Positions 8,401 through 16,620 of a stretch of DNA of 34,341 bases are shown here, in pieces. The stretch is from an uncultured Mycoplasmatota bacterium (GTDB lineage Bacteria > Bacillota_I > Bacilli_A > RF39 > UBA660): contig USET01000001.1 in NCBI GenBank assembly GCA_900553765.1, positions 1 through 34,341 on the forward strand, read 5' to 3'. Position numbers and translations under genes: made by a program. Each line of letters begins with the position of its first letter. The stretch's first letter is position 1. The notes beneath the pieces are model-generated. The model was not told where the DNA came from. It searched no databases and worked only from the letters and a program-made list of their open reading frames with translations.

Positions 8401-9345
8401 ATGTATAAAAAGAAAAGAAGACTAAAAAAAGAAGTTATCATCGGTGCAGTTATATTACTTGCAGTCATCATAATAGGAATTTTCGCATTCAACTATTTTA
8501 GTTATCATTCTAGCTACACGTATAAATTAAAAGAAGTTGGATATCAAGATGACGAGGTTGAGACAATTTTAAACAATCTCGAAGATACACAGATTGATGA
8601 CATTTTGAAAAAAGAATACAACCGCAACATTCCAAAATTGATCGTTCAAAAATACTTCATCTATGAAAACTTAGATCGATATTCTAAATACATGGATGAA
8701 AATACAGATGAAAGTCCAAAAAATGTCGTTGCGATTGTCAATGTCAATGGTGATTACGATTATTATACACATACCAAAAAAACCGACATGTCAAAAAAGA
8801 ACTTAATTTTAACAAATAAATACAATTATCTCGACAAAACATATACTCCAGATGATCTTGTTAAAATCAGTAATCGATATGCATATGAAGATAATCACGT
8901 TCGCGAAGAAGTAAACGACCAATATGTATCAATGTGGAATGCAGCAAACGAAGAAGGACTCGTATTGATTGCTAACTCCTCTTTCCGTAGCTATGAATCA
9001 CAAGATGCCGTTTGGAAGCGATATAAAAATCAACGTGGCGAAGAATATGCCGATGAATACGCTGCCAGAGCAGGATATTCAGAACATCAAACAGGTCTAT
9101 GTATCGATATCGTATCAGATGGTGCGATTGCAAATGACTTTGAAGAGACAGAAGAATTTAAATGGCTTCAAAAAAATGCCTATAAATATGGATTTATTTT
9201 AAGATATCCAAAAGGAAAAGAAAAAATTACAGGATATAGTTACGAATCTTGGCACTATCGTTATGTCGGAGTGGAAGCTGCAAAAGAAATTCATGATGCC
9301 AATATTACATTCGATGAATACTATGCATACTACTTAGCAAAATAA
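8401..9345 (+). CDS. M15B D-alanyl-D-alanine carboxypeptidase (VanY/DdcB type), copy 1
   Basis: A 314-residue membrane-anchored zinc peptidase that should remove terminal D-Ala from peptidoglycan precursors or stem peptides. An N-terminal anchor (about 12-34) is followed by a helical linker (40-110) and the M15 domain (about 150-310). The zinc ligands read as His229 and Asp236 (SEHQTGLCIDI) and His285, with Glu282 as catalytic base (ESWHYRYV). The 'SSFRSYxxQ' substrate loop is also present. It is one of three related genes here (see 9441-10650 and 13106-13768), and shares a 'N.DYDYYT' block before the catalytic domain with copy 2. It has its own promoter and terminator. Similar enzymes occur both as general cell-wall trimmers and in glycopeptide resistance; no VanH, VanA or VanX is nearby, so a resistance role is not supported. 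Confidence 0.88.
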   Translation: MYKKKRRLKKEVIIGAVILLAVIIIGIFAFNYFSYHSSYTYKLKEVGYQDDEVETILNNLEDTQIDDILKKEYNRNIPKLIVQKYFIYENLDRYSKYMDENTDESPKNVVAIVNVNGDYDYYTHTKKTDMSKKNLILTNKYNYLDKTYTPDDLVKISNRYAYEDNHVREEVNDQYVSMWNAANEEGLVLIANSSFRSYESQDAVWKRYKNQRGEEYADEYAARAGYSEHQTGLCIDIVSDGAIANDFEETEEFKWLQKNAYKYGFILRYPKGKEKITGYSYESWHYRYVGVEAAKEIHDANITFDEYYAYYLAK

Positions 9346-9372
9346 AATGTCAATAAGACATTTTATTTTTTT
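9344..9372 (+). terminator. Terminator of M15 copy 1, starting within the stop codon
   Basis: AAAATGTC (9344-9351) and GACATTTT (9357-9364) pair around a 5-base loop, followed by ATTTTTTT. The first stem bases are the last two of the TAA stop (9343-9345). Confidence 0.88.
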
Positions 9373-9392
9373 ACCACTCTACTAACAGTCGA

Positions 9393-9421
9393 TTGTATCT
9401 TTTTTCGCTCCCTGATATAAT
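9393..9421 (+). promoter_or_regulatory. Promoter of M15 copy 2
   Basis: TTGTAT (9393-9398), a 17-base spacer and TATAAT (9416-9421) with a TGA extension at 9413-9415. An AGGTGGTGAT ribosome site and an ATG at 9441 follow. These signals show where translation was meant to begin, although that ATG is out of frame with the catalytic domain. Confidence 0.75.
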
Positions 9422-9440
9422 GACAATAGGTGGTGATCTT

Positions 9441-10650
9441 ATGTTTCTAAATATTCTTTTACTTTGTTTTTTTCATAAACTGTTAAGTCTGAGTTATAAT
9501 CTTTATTATTTGTATTGTTCTTAGAATTATTTTTATCATTATCATCTTTGCCGTTATCTATTTCCGTAGTCCTTCATTTCAACTATGGAAAAAGGGATAT
9601 CAATCTAGTGAAATTTCATTAATCGAAAAAAATTTAACGGATGAACAAATATCTGATTTAATCAAGTCAAAACAAAAAACATCTATCAAAGATTTAGAAA
9701 AACAAAAAGAATTTCAAGTACAAAAGCTATCTTCTTATATTACCTTTGATCAATCCTATCCAAATCAAAAAGCAAATAAAATCGTAAAAACTGTCAACTT
9801 AAATTTACATAAACAAAAGGGATTCGATATCAAAAAATTAGATCGCTACTTTCATTTCTACGAAGTATATCCATCTTTAGATATAAAACACATTGTAGCT
9901 TTGGTCAACCAAGATATCGATCAATTAGAAATGAATGATACGGATTTCCTACCAAGTGTAATCTCTGAAAAGTATTATATCGAAAATCGTCTTCCAAGAT
10001 ATATCTCTTATCATGATACTTTCCCTTCTCTTGGAGTATCTACCGTAGTACGCCACGTCAATGCGAATTCCGATTACGATTATTATACGAATACAACACC
10101 ATCTGATATCAACGACCAACTTCTCATCTTAGCGAATAAATACACTTATTTAGATGCTAATTATAAACCGGACGACCTCGTTACAGTCGAAGGAGAATTT
10201 ATGGTTCGAAAAGAAGTTAGAGATGCATATCAAAAGATGAGTCAACAAGCAGCACAAGAAGGACTTTCTTTCCACATGAATTCTGCATATCGTAGCTATC
10301 AATCACAACAACAAGTATATCAAGAATACAAACAAGAATCCGGCCAAGCCTACGCCGACAAGTATGCTTCACGTCCGGGTTATTCAGAGCATCAAACTGG
10401 TCTTGCAATCGATATTACAACTAGAAGAGTTCGTTTCAACTCTTTCGATGAAACAGAAGAATACAAATGGCTACAAGCACATGCCCATGAATACGGATTT
10501 ATTTTGAGATTTCCAAAAGGACTAGAAAAAATCACAGGATATAATTATGAGCCATGGCACTATCGCTACGTTGGTGTTGAAGCTGCGACAAAAATAAAAC
10601 AGGAAAATATCACATTTGAAGAATATTATGCATTCTATGTCAACCAATAA
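9441..10650 (+). CDS. M15B carboxypeptidase (VanY/DdcB type), copy 2, with a frameshift near its start
   Basis: The catalytic frame is open from 9493 to 10650 and encodes a hydrophobic anchor (VIIFIICIVLRIIFIIIIFA), a helical region and a complete M15 domain with SEHQTGLAIDI and EPWHYRYV, so the zinc site is intact. It has no ATG, GTG or TTG in the anchor region; the first usable codon is a TTG at 9901, with no clear ribosome site, which would drop the anchor. The only well-signalled start is the ATG at 9441, whose frame ends at a TAG at 9522-9524. A +1 change between 9493 and 9521 would join the two, since TAA (9484) and TGA (9490) block the catalytic frame earlier. It is therefore either a recent frameshift, a base error, or a shortened soluble enzyme. 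Promoter and terminator are intact. Confidence 0.78.
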
Positions 10651-10679
10651 AGTATTACAAAATTGTAATGCTTTTTTTC
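10651..10679 (+). terminator. Terminator of M15 copy 2
   Basis: AGTATTACAA and TTGTAATGCT (10651-10672) form a stem with a 2-base centre that probably opens to a 4-base loop, followed by seven T. It begins immediately after the TAA stop. Confidence 0.85.
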
Positions 10680-10688
10680 ATTTATGCG

Positions 10689-10697
10689 TGCTATAAT
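10689..10697 (+). promoter_or_regulatory. Extended -10 promoter of the P-type ATPase
   Basis: TGCTATAAT at 10689-10697 with no convincing -35. A strong AAAGGAGGT ribosome site and the ATG at 10721 follow. Confidence 0.65.
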
Positions 10698-10720
10698 ATT
10701 GATATAAAGGAGGTTAGAAA

Positions 10721-13048
10721 ATGCAACAGGTCGATATCGAACGTGGACTATCTACCGCAGAAGTAGAACGAGCAAAGCAACAAGGATTATGTAACTATGA
10801 TACCTCTGTTGCAACAAAAACCATTCCGAGAATCATTCGAGATAATATATTTACTTTATTCAACCTATTAAACTTTGGTCTCGCAGCTTGTATTTTTATG
10901 GTACAAGCATATAAAAATTTACTTTTTTTAGGTGTCGTTATCTGTAACACTATCATTAGTACTGTTCAAGAAATTCATGCCAAAAAAGTTGTCGATAAAT
11001 TATCGATTATCGCTGCTTCTAAAACGACGGCAATTCGAAATGGTAAAAAAGAAATCATCGAAATCAATGAAATCGTCATGAATGATATTCTAGAGTTTCA
11101 TCCTGGGAATCAAGTTGTAACCGACTCTATCATTCGTAGAGGAAGCTGTGAAGTCGATGAATCTTTTATTACCGGAGAAAGTGACCCTGTATTCAAAAAA
11201 GAAGGAGATCTTCTCCTCTCTGGTAGTTTTATCATAAGTGGCCATACCATTGGACAAGTAAAACATGTGGGACTTCAAAATTACACGGCGACAATTTCCA
11301 AAGAGGCAACACAAATAAAGCATACCAAATCTGTTTTGATGGACGCTTTAAATCATATTATTAAAATCGTATCTATCGCAATCGTCCCTATCGGAATCTT
11401 ACTCTTTTTAAATCAATCTCAAATCGATGGAAACGGTTTTCGAGATGCAGTCGTAGGAAGTGTTGCTGCAATCATCGGTATGATTCCTGAAGGCCTAGTT
11501 CTTTTAACAAGCACCGTTCTGGCTGTCAGTGTCATTCGCCTTTCTAAGAGAAAAGTTCTCGTCAAAGATCTCTATTGTATCGAATCTCTCGCACGTATCG
11601 ATACATTGTGTCTAGATAAAACAGGAACACTTACGACAGGAACAATGAAAGTAGTAGACATCTTACCATACAAAAAAACAAGCAAAAGTATGTTAGAAAA
11701 TACAATCAATGCTATGACCACTGTAATGGAAGATAATAATCCTACGATGCTAGCATTGAAAGAAAAGTTTCATAAAAAAATATATTTTCCTGTGGAAAAA
11801 CTAATTCCTTTTTCCTCTGATAAAAAATATTCAGGCGTCATTTTTCAAAACAAAGAAACGTATTATATTGGGGCACCAGAATTTGTTCTAGGAAATGACT
11901 ATCAGAAAGTAGAACCAATCCTATCCTCTTACCTTTTAGAATATCGTATTCTAGTTGTTACGAAAAAAGAAGGAACTCGTCAACAAGTTTTAGGCTTTAT
12001 TCTACTTCAAGATAATATGCGTTCCGATGTTGAAAAGACGCTTACCTATTTTAAAGAACAAGGAGTTTCGATCAAAGTTATCTCTGGCGACCACGTGAAG
12101 ACTGTCTCTGGAATTGCAAAACGTGCTGGAATCGAACACTATGATCAATATATCGATATGAGTAAACTCACAACAGATGAAGAAATCTATGAAGCTGCGA
12201 AAAAATATACCGTCTTCGGACGAGTAAATCCGATTCAAAAGAAAAAGCTAGTGATTGCATTAAAGGAACAAGGGCATTACGTTGGTATGACAGGTGATGG
12301 AATCAATGACGTGCTCGCTTTAAAAGAAGCAGATTGTAGTATCGCGATGCCAAATGGAAGTGATGCAACTCGTAATATTTCACAACTTGTACTATTAGAT
12401 GGTAATTTCAGTGCAATGCCAAAAGTTGTAGCCGAAGGAAGAAGAACCGTCAACAACATCGAAAACTCAGCTACTCTCTTCTTGACAAAAACAACATATG
12501 CAACAATCCTAGCAGTTCTATTTGTCTTTTTACCAACACAATATCCATTCATCCCTATTCAGTTAACTCTAACGAGCGTTGTTACAATTGGAATTCCATC
12601 TTTCGTGTTGGCACTACAGCCAAACAAAAAAAGAATCACTGGTAACTTCTATAAAAACGTATTAAGTAGATCTCTACCTGCTGCATTAATTGTCGTTACG
12701 AATATTATTCTCATTATGATACTAGCAGCAGTTTTCCACCTTCCAGATCATCAAGTATCTACATTATGTGTCATGATGAATGCCGTAACCGGATTCTATC
12801 TACTCTTTGAATTATGTAGACCATTTAACAAACTAAAAACAGCAATGTATATTGCCATGATAATCCTATTTGTTTTACAAGTAATCTTCTTAAAAGAACT
12901 ATATAGTCTATCCTTTATTCATTCACACATGCTCGTAATTCTAATTGGGTTATCAACGCTGACCATCATTTTATTTCAGGCACTAAATAAACTAATTTAT
13001 AATAATATTACAAAATATTTAAAAATTGATAATCGAATCTCTTCTTAG
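10721..13048 (+). CDS. P-type cation-transporting ATPase (CtpE/Exp7-like)
   Basis: A 775-residue P-type ATPase that pumps a cation across the membrane at the cost of ATP. All core motifs are present: TGES at 151-154 (actuator), the phosphorylated Asp299 in DKTGTLT, and TGDGIND at 524-530 (hinge). The fourth membrane helix carries IPEGLVLLTS in place of the PEGL of SERCA-like pumps. That signature and the lack of an N-terminal metal-binding domain place it near the CtpE and Exp7 group, for which calcium transport has been reported; the substrate here is inferred. About ten membrane helices can be drawn. It lies between two M15 peptidase genes but is transcribed separately, so functional coupling is possible rather than shown. 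Confidence 0.88.
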   Translation: MQQVDIERGLSTAEVERAKQQGLCNYDTSVATKTIPRIIRDNIFTLFNLLNFGLAACIFMVQAYKNLLFLGVVICNTIISTVQEIHAKKVVDKLSIIAASKTTAIRNGKKEIIEINEIVMNDILEFHPGNQVVTDSIIRRGSCEVDESFITGESDPVFKKEGDLLLSGSFIISGHTIGQVKHVGLQNYTATISKEATQIKHTKSVLMDALNHIIKIVSIAIVPIGILLFLNQSQIDGNGFRDAVVGSVAAIIGMIPEGLVLLTSTVLAVSVIRLSKRKVLVKDLYCIESLARIDTLCLDKTGTLTTGTMKVVDILPYKKTSKSMLENTINAMTTVMEDNNPTMLALKEKFHKKIYFPVEKLIPFSSDKKYSGVIFQNKETYYIGAPEFVLGNDYQKVEPILSSYLLEYRILVVTKKEGTRQQVLGFILLQDNMRSDVEKTLTYFKEQGVSIKVISGDHVKTVSGIAKRAGIEHYDQYIDMSKLTTDEEIYEAAKKYTVFGRVNPIQKKKLVIALKEQGHYVGMTGDGINDVLALKEADCSIAMPNGSDATRNISQLVLLDGNFSAMPKVVAEGRRTVNNIENSATLFLTKTTYATILAVLFVFLPTQYPFIPIQLTLTSVVTIGIPSFVLALQPNKKRITGNFYKNVLSRSLPAALIVVTNIILIMILAAVFHLPDHQVSTLCVMMNAVTGFYLLFELCRPFNKLKTAMYIAMIILFVLQVIFLKELYSLSFIHSHMLVILIGLSTLTIILFQALNKLIYNNITKYLKIDNRISS

Positions 13049-13060
13049 AGATTCTTTTTT
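13035..13060 (+). terminator. Terminator of the ATPase gene with the stop codon in the hairpin
   Basis: GAATCTCT (13035-13042) and AGAGATTC (13047-13054) pair around TCTT and are followed by TTTTTT. The last codons and the TAG stop (13046-13048) form part of the stem and loop. Confidence 0.9.
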
Positions 13061-13066
13061 ATGAAA

Positions 13067-13095
13067 TCAACATTGCAACCTGCATATATTATAAT
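13067..13095 (+). promoter_or_regulatory. Possible promoter of M15 copy 3
   Basis: TCAACA (13067-13072), a 17-base spacer and TATAAT (13090-13095). If used, transcription would start only a few bases before the ATG at 13106, so the message would be almost leaderless and would lack most of the AGGTG site. Confidence 0.4.
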
Positions 13096-13105
13096 AGGTG
13101 AAAAT

Positions 13106-13768
13106 ATGAAAGAGAAAACTTTTAAAAAGGCAGTTTATATCGTCCTATTTATTCTCATTGTCATCTTTTTTACAAAAGATTGCGATTTCTTTTTCGGATT
13201 TTATAAAAATATTCGCCAAATAACAAATCCAGATGATATTCTAGTTTTAGTAAATAAAAATAATAAGCTAAGCGAAGACTATATACCAAAAGATTTAGAG
13301 GCAATTGATATCAACTACGCAATGGAAGAAAAATACGTAAGAAAAGAAGTCAAATCAGCCTTTGAAGCGCTTGCAAAAAAAGCCAAAGAAGAAGGATATC
13401 AAATTGTAGCTGTCAGTGCTTTTCGCTCTTATTCCTATCAAGATGAACTATATCACTCCTATGTAAAAACAAGTGGAAAAGCATATGCTGACAGATGTAG
13501 TGCGAGGCCTGGACATTCAGAACATCAAACGGGACTTGCAATCGATGTCATGGGAGAAAATCAAGATTATAACAAATTTGCTGAAACCAAAGAGTTTCAA
13601 TGGATGCTAAAGCATGCTCACGAATATGGCTTTATTCTGAGATATCCTGAAAAATTCGAAGATGTCACAGGATTTAAATACGAACCATGGCACTACCGCT
13701 ACGTTGGAATCGATGCTGCGAAAAAAATCAAAGAAAAAAATACATGCCTGGAACTTTATCTACACTAA
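13106..13768 (+). CDS. M15B carboxypeptidase (VanY/DdcB type), copy 3
   Basis: A 220-residue membrane-anchored zinc carboxypeptidase, the shortest of the three. The open frame reaches back to 13061, but the ATG at 13106 follows a TAGGTGAAAAT site and begins a typical basic N-terminus (MKEKTFKKA) before the anchor helix (8-25). The M15 domain fills most of the rest: His140 and Asp147 (SEHQTGLAIDV), Glu193 and His196 (EPWHYRYV), and 'SAFRSYSYQDELY'. It lacks the long helical linker of copies 1 and 2, so the catalytic domain would sit close to the membrane. No clear terminator follows; read-through into the CotD-like gene 85 bases on is possible. Confidence 0.88.
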   Translation: MKEKTFKKAVYIVLFILIVIFFTKDCDFFFGFYKNIRQITNPDDILVLVNKNNKLSEDYIPKDLEAIDINYAMEEKYVRKEVKSAFEALAKKAKEEGYQIVAVSAFRSYSYQDELYHSYVKTSGKAYADRCSARPGHSEHQTGLAIDVMGENQDYNKFAETKEFQWMLKHAHEYGFILRYPEKFEDVTGFKYEPWHYRYVGIDAAKKIKEKNTCLELYLH

Positions 13769-13852
13769 CATCTTTTTTCTCTCGCCTAAGGCAAATAACA
13801 TATGCACAAATGAACTTACATCATAAGATACATTAGGTAAGGGGGAAAAAAT

Positions 13853-14143
13853 ATGTTTAACAAACGTTGCTGTGACCGTCAGAATATGGGGTGCTGCATG
13901 CCGATGAACTGTGGTTGTCAAAGTCAACCAATCATCGAACCATGCATCAATAAATGTGTAGAACGTGAATTCTGTCATCAAGTTCCACACGTATGCCCAA
14001 TTCATACGCACGTAATTAACCGTCACATTTATCAACACACATACACACCACAATACTCAACTTCTGAAGAAAATCAAGTAATTAACATCGATAACGGTAG
14101 TTGCCAAGGACTTGCGAATAATCGTCCGTTCGGTCAATTTTAA
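13853..14143 (+). CDS. Small Cys/His-rich CotD-like spore-coat protein
   Basis: A 96-residue protein with ten cysteines, most in the first half (RCCDRQNMGCC..NCGC), and a His-rich centre CPIHTHVINRHIYQHTYTPQYS. The 'H.H.H.N.H.Y.H......P' pattern closely resembles the core of CotD, an inner-coat protein of Bacillus spores; the family assignment is from this motif only. There is no signal peptide, in line with coat proteins made in the mother cell. The ribosome site is strong (AGGGGG, 7 bases before the ATG). No recognisable vegetative promoter lies directly upstream, which would fit a sporulation sigma factor but does not prove it. The Cys/His content would also suit metal binding. Confidence 0.7.
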   Translation: MFNKRCCDRQNMGCCMPMNCGCQSQPIIEPCINKCVEREFCHQVPHVCPIHTHVINRHIYQHTYTPQYSTSEENQVINIDNGSCQGLANNRPFGQF

Positions 14144-14154
14144 TTAAAACATAA

Positions 14155-14190
14155 TAAAAAATAGACACATATTATCGTGTCTATTTTTTA
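14155..14190. terminator. Bidirectional terminator between the CotD-like gene and the zinc-finger gene
   Basis: A perfect 13-bp stem, AAAAAATAGACAC (14156-14168) with GTGTCTATTTTTT (14177-14189) around an 8-base loop, has A-rich and T-rich arms that serve both convergent genes. Confidence 0.92.
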
Positions 14191-14210
14191 TTTTTATTCT
14201 AATATATCGA

Positions 14211-14456
14211 TTATTCTCCACCAAACACATCGAAAATTTCTCCGAGAAATGATTCTCTTCTCTTTTTTGGAGCTTTTTCTCTATGAGAGCTTACCTCTCT
14301 TACTTGCGGTTCTTGATAAGTTTCAGACTTTTCTATGATCTTTTCTAATTCTCCTCGATCAAGCCAAATTCCTCGACACTCAGGACAATAGTCGATCTCT
14401 ACACCCTTTTTTTCTGACATTAATAAAGTAACATCTTTACAAACTGGACACTTCAT
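14211..14456 (-). CDS. Small TFIIB-type zinc-finger protein
   Basis: An 81-residue protein with a CPVC...YCPECRGIWLDRGEL zinc ribbon in its first 40 residues, the signature of the zf-TFIIB (PF13453/COG3809) family, followed by a basic linker and a short acidic C-terminus. Its role is unknown; relatives are small stand-alone cytoplasmic zinc proteins. The second of two close ATGs (14456) is the likely start: GGAGG lies 7 bases from it, but only 1 base from the ATG at 14462. It has its own promoter just after the ffh stop codon. Confidence 0.82.
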   Translation of the reverse strand: MKCPVCKDVTLLMSEKKGVEIDYCPECRGIWLDRGELEKIIEKSETYQEPQVREVSSHREKAPKKRRESFLGEIFDVFGGE

Positions 14457-14480
14457 CTGCATGCCTCCTTTTCTAACTAT

Positions 14481-14509
14481 ATCATAACATTAAAATATTT
14501 TACGATCAA
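14481..14509 (-). promoter_or_regulatory. Promoter of the zinc-finger gene
   Basis: TTGATC (14504-14509), a 17-base spacer and TATGAT (14481-14486) on the minus strand. It starts 3 bases after the ffh stop; no terminator for ffh is visible, so ffh transcripts probably also cover this gene. Confidence 0.7.
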
Positions 14510-14511
14510 TC

Positions 14512-15819
14512 TTAAAATGGCATTTTAAAGTTACCACTTCTCATTTGTTTCATCATAACTTTCATCTGATCAAATTGTTTTAATAATCGATTTACTTCTT
14601 CGACGCTTCTACCACTTCCAGCAGCAACTCTTTTTTTACGAGATGCTTTCATAATGTCAGGATTTCTTCTTTCTTGTGGTGTCATCGACAAAATGATTGC
14701 TTCTACATGTGCTAAATCTTTCGGATCAATTTTAACTTTATTCAATCCCATTTTAGAAGCACCTGGTATCATCTTTATGAGATTCTCCAAAGGGCCTAAC
14801 TTTTTCACTTGTTTCATATATCCAAGAAAATCTTCTAAGTCAAATTTTCCCTTTTGCAATCTCTCCGCTGATTTTTTAGCTTCCTCTTGATCTAATACTT
14901 CTTCTGCTTTCTCGATAAGGCCCATAAAGTCTCCCATACCGAGAATACGACTTGCCATTCTCTCTGGATCGAATGCTTCTAATCCATCCATTTTTTCACT
15001 GACACCGATCATCTTGATTGGCACATTTGTCAAATGACGAATAGACAATGCTGCCCCACCACGTGTGTCACCATCTAACTTCGTTAAAACTGCTCCTGTC
15101 AAAGGAAGTTGCTCATTAAATCCTGTAATAACGTTGATGGCATCTTGTCCTGTCATACTATCGACGACAAGTAAAATTTCATTTGGATGTACTGCCTCAT
15201 TGATATTTTTTAATTCATCCATCAATGTTTCATCGATGTGAAGACGACCCGCCGTATCGATCAATACATAATTAAATCCATTCTCTTTCGCATATGCGAT
15301 TGCATTCTTAGAAATTTGTACAGGATCTCCTTTTCCCTCACTATAAACTTCGATATTAAGTTCTTTTCCAAGTTGCTTCAACTGTTCGATTGCAGCTGGA
15401 CGATATACGTCACATGCTACTAACAATGGTTTTCTAGCATGTTTTTTTCTTAGAAAATTAGCTAGCTTTCCAATTGTCGTCGTCTTACCAGACCCTTGTA
15501 ATCCGACAAGCATCAAAATAGCAGGGTTGCCATTTACGATCAAATCTTCTTTTTCTCCACCAAGTAATTCAACTAATTCATCTTTGACAATCTTGATAAA
15601 TAACTCACTTGGTTTCAAACTTTTCTGTACTTCTTCTCCTAATGCTTTTTCTTTTACATTAGCAATAAATTCTTTTACTACTTTGTAGTTAACATCAGCT
15701 TCTAAAAGCGCTAATCTAAGTTCTCTTGTAATCTCACCGATATTTTCCTCAGTGATCTTACCATATCCTTTCATTTTATGAATCGCATTCTGTAATCGAT
15801 CTCCTAAGTTTTCAAACAT
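14512..15819 (-). CDS. ffh: Signal recognition particle protein Ffh (SRP54)
   Basis: Ffh binds the 4.5S/6S SRP RNA and signal sequences and delivers ribosomes to FtsY at the membrane. The 435 residues contain the N-terminal four-helix bundle, the G domain with GLQGSGKTTT (106-115), DTAGR (188-192) and TKLDGDTRGG (246-255), and the Met-rich M domain, where 'GSGRSVEEVNRLLKQF' is the RNA-binding part and the last 25 residues are Met-rich. Length and motifs are normal for the family. The usual Firmicutes neighbours (ylxM, ftsY, rpsP) are absent in this window. It lies 21 bases after the preceding gene and has an extended -10 promoter of its own. Confidence 0.97.
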   Translation of the reverse strand: MFENLGDRLQNAIHKMKGYGKITEENIGEITRELRLALLEADVNYKVVKEFIANVKEKALGEEVQKSLKPSELFIKIVKDELVELLGGEKEDLIVNGNPAILMLVGLQGSGKTTTIGKLANFLRKKHARKPLLVACDVYRPAAIEQLKQLGKELNIEVYSEGKGDPVQISKNAIAYAKENGFNYVLIDTAGRLHIDETLMDELKNINEAVHPNEILLVVDSMTGQDAINVITGFNEQLPLTGAVLTKLDGDTRGGAALSIRHLTNVPIKMIGVSEKMDGLEAFDPERMASRILGMGDFMGLIEKAEEVLDQEEAKKSAERLQKGKFDLEDFLGYMKQVKKLGPLENLIKMIPGASKMGLNKVKIDPKDLAHVEAIILSMTPQERRNPDIMKASRKKRVAAGSGRSVEEVNRLLKQFDQMKVMMKQMRSGNFKMPF

Positions 15820-15834
15820 ATTCTCACCTTTTCT

Positions 15835-15843
15835 ATTATATCA
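15835..15843 (-). promoter_or_regulatory. Extended -10 promoter of ffh
   Basis: TGATATAAT on the minus strand, in which the TGA extension is also the stop codon (15841-15843) of the upstream gene. The -35 region is poor. An AAGGTGAG ribosome site lies before the ATG at 15819. Confidence 0.55.
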
Positions 15844-16530
15844 TTGTTGTTTTTTCCATTTTTCTCGTTTCCCATCAACTACTACTTCGGCACTCTTTTT
15901 CTCTTCATTATAAGATACTCGAGCGATATTTGTATTTTTTTCAAACATTGGCATGCCATTAATTTTAGCCTCTTTCGATTTCATTGTCACAACATATTGT
16001 TTCTTTTTCTTATCGTACTCCATCTTGTAAGTTCCTTTATAGTACTCTCTTTTCATAGCATTGACAACTTCGTAATTTCCATCACGATCAAATTCGTAAA
16101 TATCATTTCCACTCGACTTCCATGTTCCGATTATAAATGGCAATCGGCTTTCACAAATTTGATACCATATAAACGCTCCTAAAATAAGTGTTGCAATACA
16201 GATAAAAACACCAACTGCATTGTTTTTTCCAGGTCGTTTTTGACCGATGACATATAAAACAATTGCAACGACTACAATAATTAAACTAAGTATAAAAAAA
16301 ACCATTTGATAACGTCCTACGATCATAAACAACATGGCAAATACAGATACAATAACGGAAGCAATCGTAAAAGGATTTGACTTTGTTACACGGTAATCCT
16401 CCTCGTGAAACACTTTAGAATGATTATACACTTGTGTTGTATATTGCTTTTTCTCTACAATATCCACTCCACAATTCGGACAAATTCTAGCGCCATAAGG
16501 TAGTTCATGGCCACATTTTTCACATTTCAT
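15841..16530 (-). CDS. Zinc-ribbon membrane protein with extracytoplasmic beta domain
   Basis: A 229-residue protein of unknown role. An N-terminal zinc ribbon (MKCEKCGHELPYGARICPNCG, Cys3, Cys6, Cys17, Cys20) faces the cytoplasm, followed by a linker, three membrane helices (about 52-135) and a C-terminal beta-rich domain that begins 'GTWKSSGNDIYEFDRDGNYEV', like lipocalin-type stress or lipoprotein domains. The frame extends to 16557, but the ATG at 16530 is preferred because AGGAGGGG lies 7-8 bases before it and the longer start would fall almost inside the promoter. It is followed closely by ffh, which may be partly co-transcribed. Confidence 0.78.
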   Translation of the reverse strand: MKCEKCGHELPYGARICPNCGVDIVEKKQYTTQVYNHSKVFHEEDYRVTKSNPFTIASVIVSVFAMLFMIVGRYQMVFFILSLIIVVVAIVLYVIGQKRPGKNNAVGVFICIATLILGAFIWYQICESRLPFIIGTWKSSGNDIYEFDRDGNYEVVNAMKREYYKGTYKMEYDKKKKQYVVTMKSKEAKINGMPMFEKNTNIARVSYNEEKKSAEVVVDGKREKWKKQQ

Positions 16531-16548
16531 AACTACCCCTCCTATATC

Positions 16549-16577
16549 ATTATACAATCTATTGTTAGTACAATCAA
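16549..16577 (-). promoter_or_regulatory. SigA-type promoter of the zinc-ribbon membrane protein
   Basis: TTGATT (16572-16577), a 17-base spacer and TATAAT (16549-16554) on the minus strand, about 18 bases before the ATG at 16530. Confidence 0.78.
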
Positions 16578-16592
16578 GTAATAGAAGCAGAT

Positions 16593-16620
16593 AAAAAAAA
16601 GAAGGAATTTTATCCCTTCT
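16593..16620 (-). terminator. Terminator of the arginine operon
   Basis: AGAAGG (16615-16620) and CCTTCT (16600-16605) pair on the minus strand around a 9-base loop and are followed by eight T. The stem begins inside the TAG stop (16619-16621) of the carrier gene. Confidence 0.85.

Noticed and set aside
13061..13105. Longer start for the third M15 enzyme at 13061
   Set aside because: The extra 15 residues would begin within the T-tract of the preceding terminator and cover the -10 region; the ATG at 13106 has a ribosome site and a normal anchor sequence.
8401..13768. A glycopeptide-resistance cluster based on three VanY-like genes
   Set aside because: No vanH, vanA/B ligase, vanX or VanRS two-component system is present; M15B enzymes are also common as general wall enzymes.
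13760..14053. A 97-residue minus-strand frame opposite the CotD-like gene
   Set aside because: It is antisense to the CotD-like gene, has no ribosome site, and is explained by the His/Cys codon pattern of the other strand.
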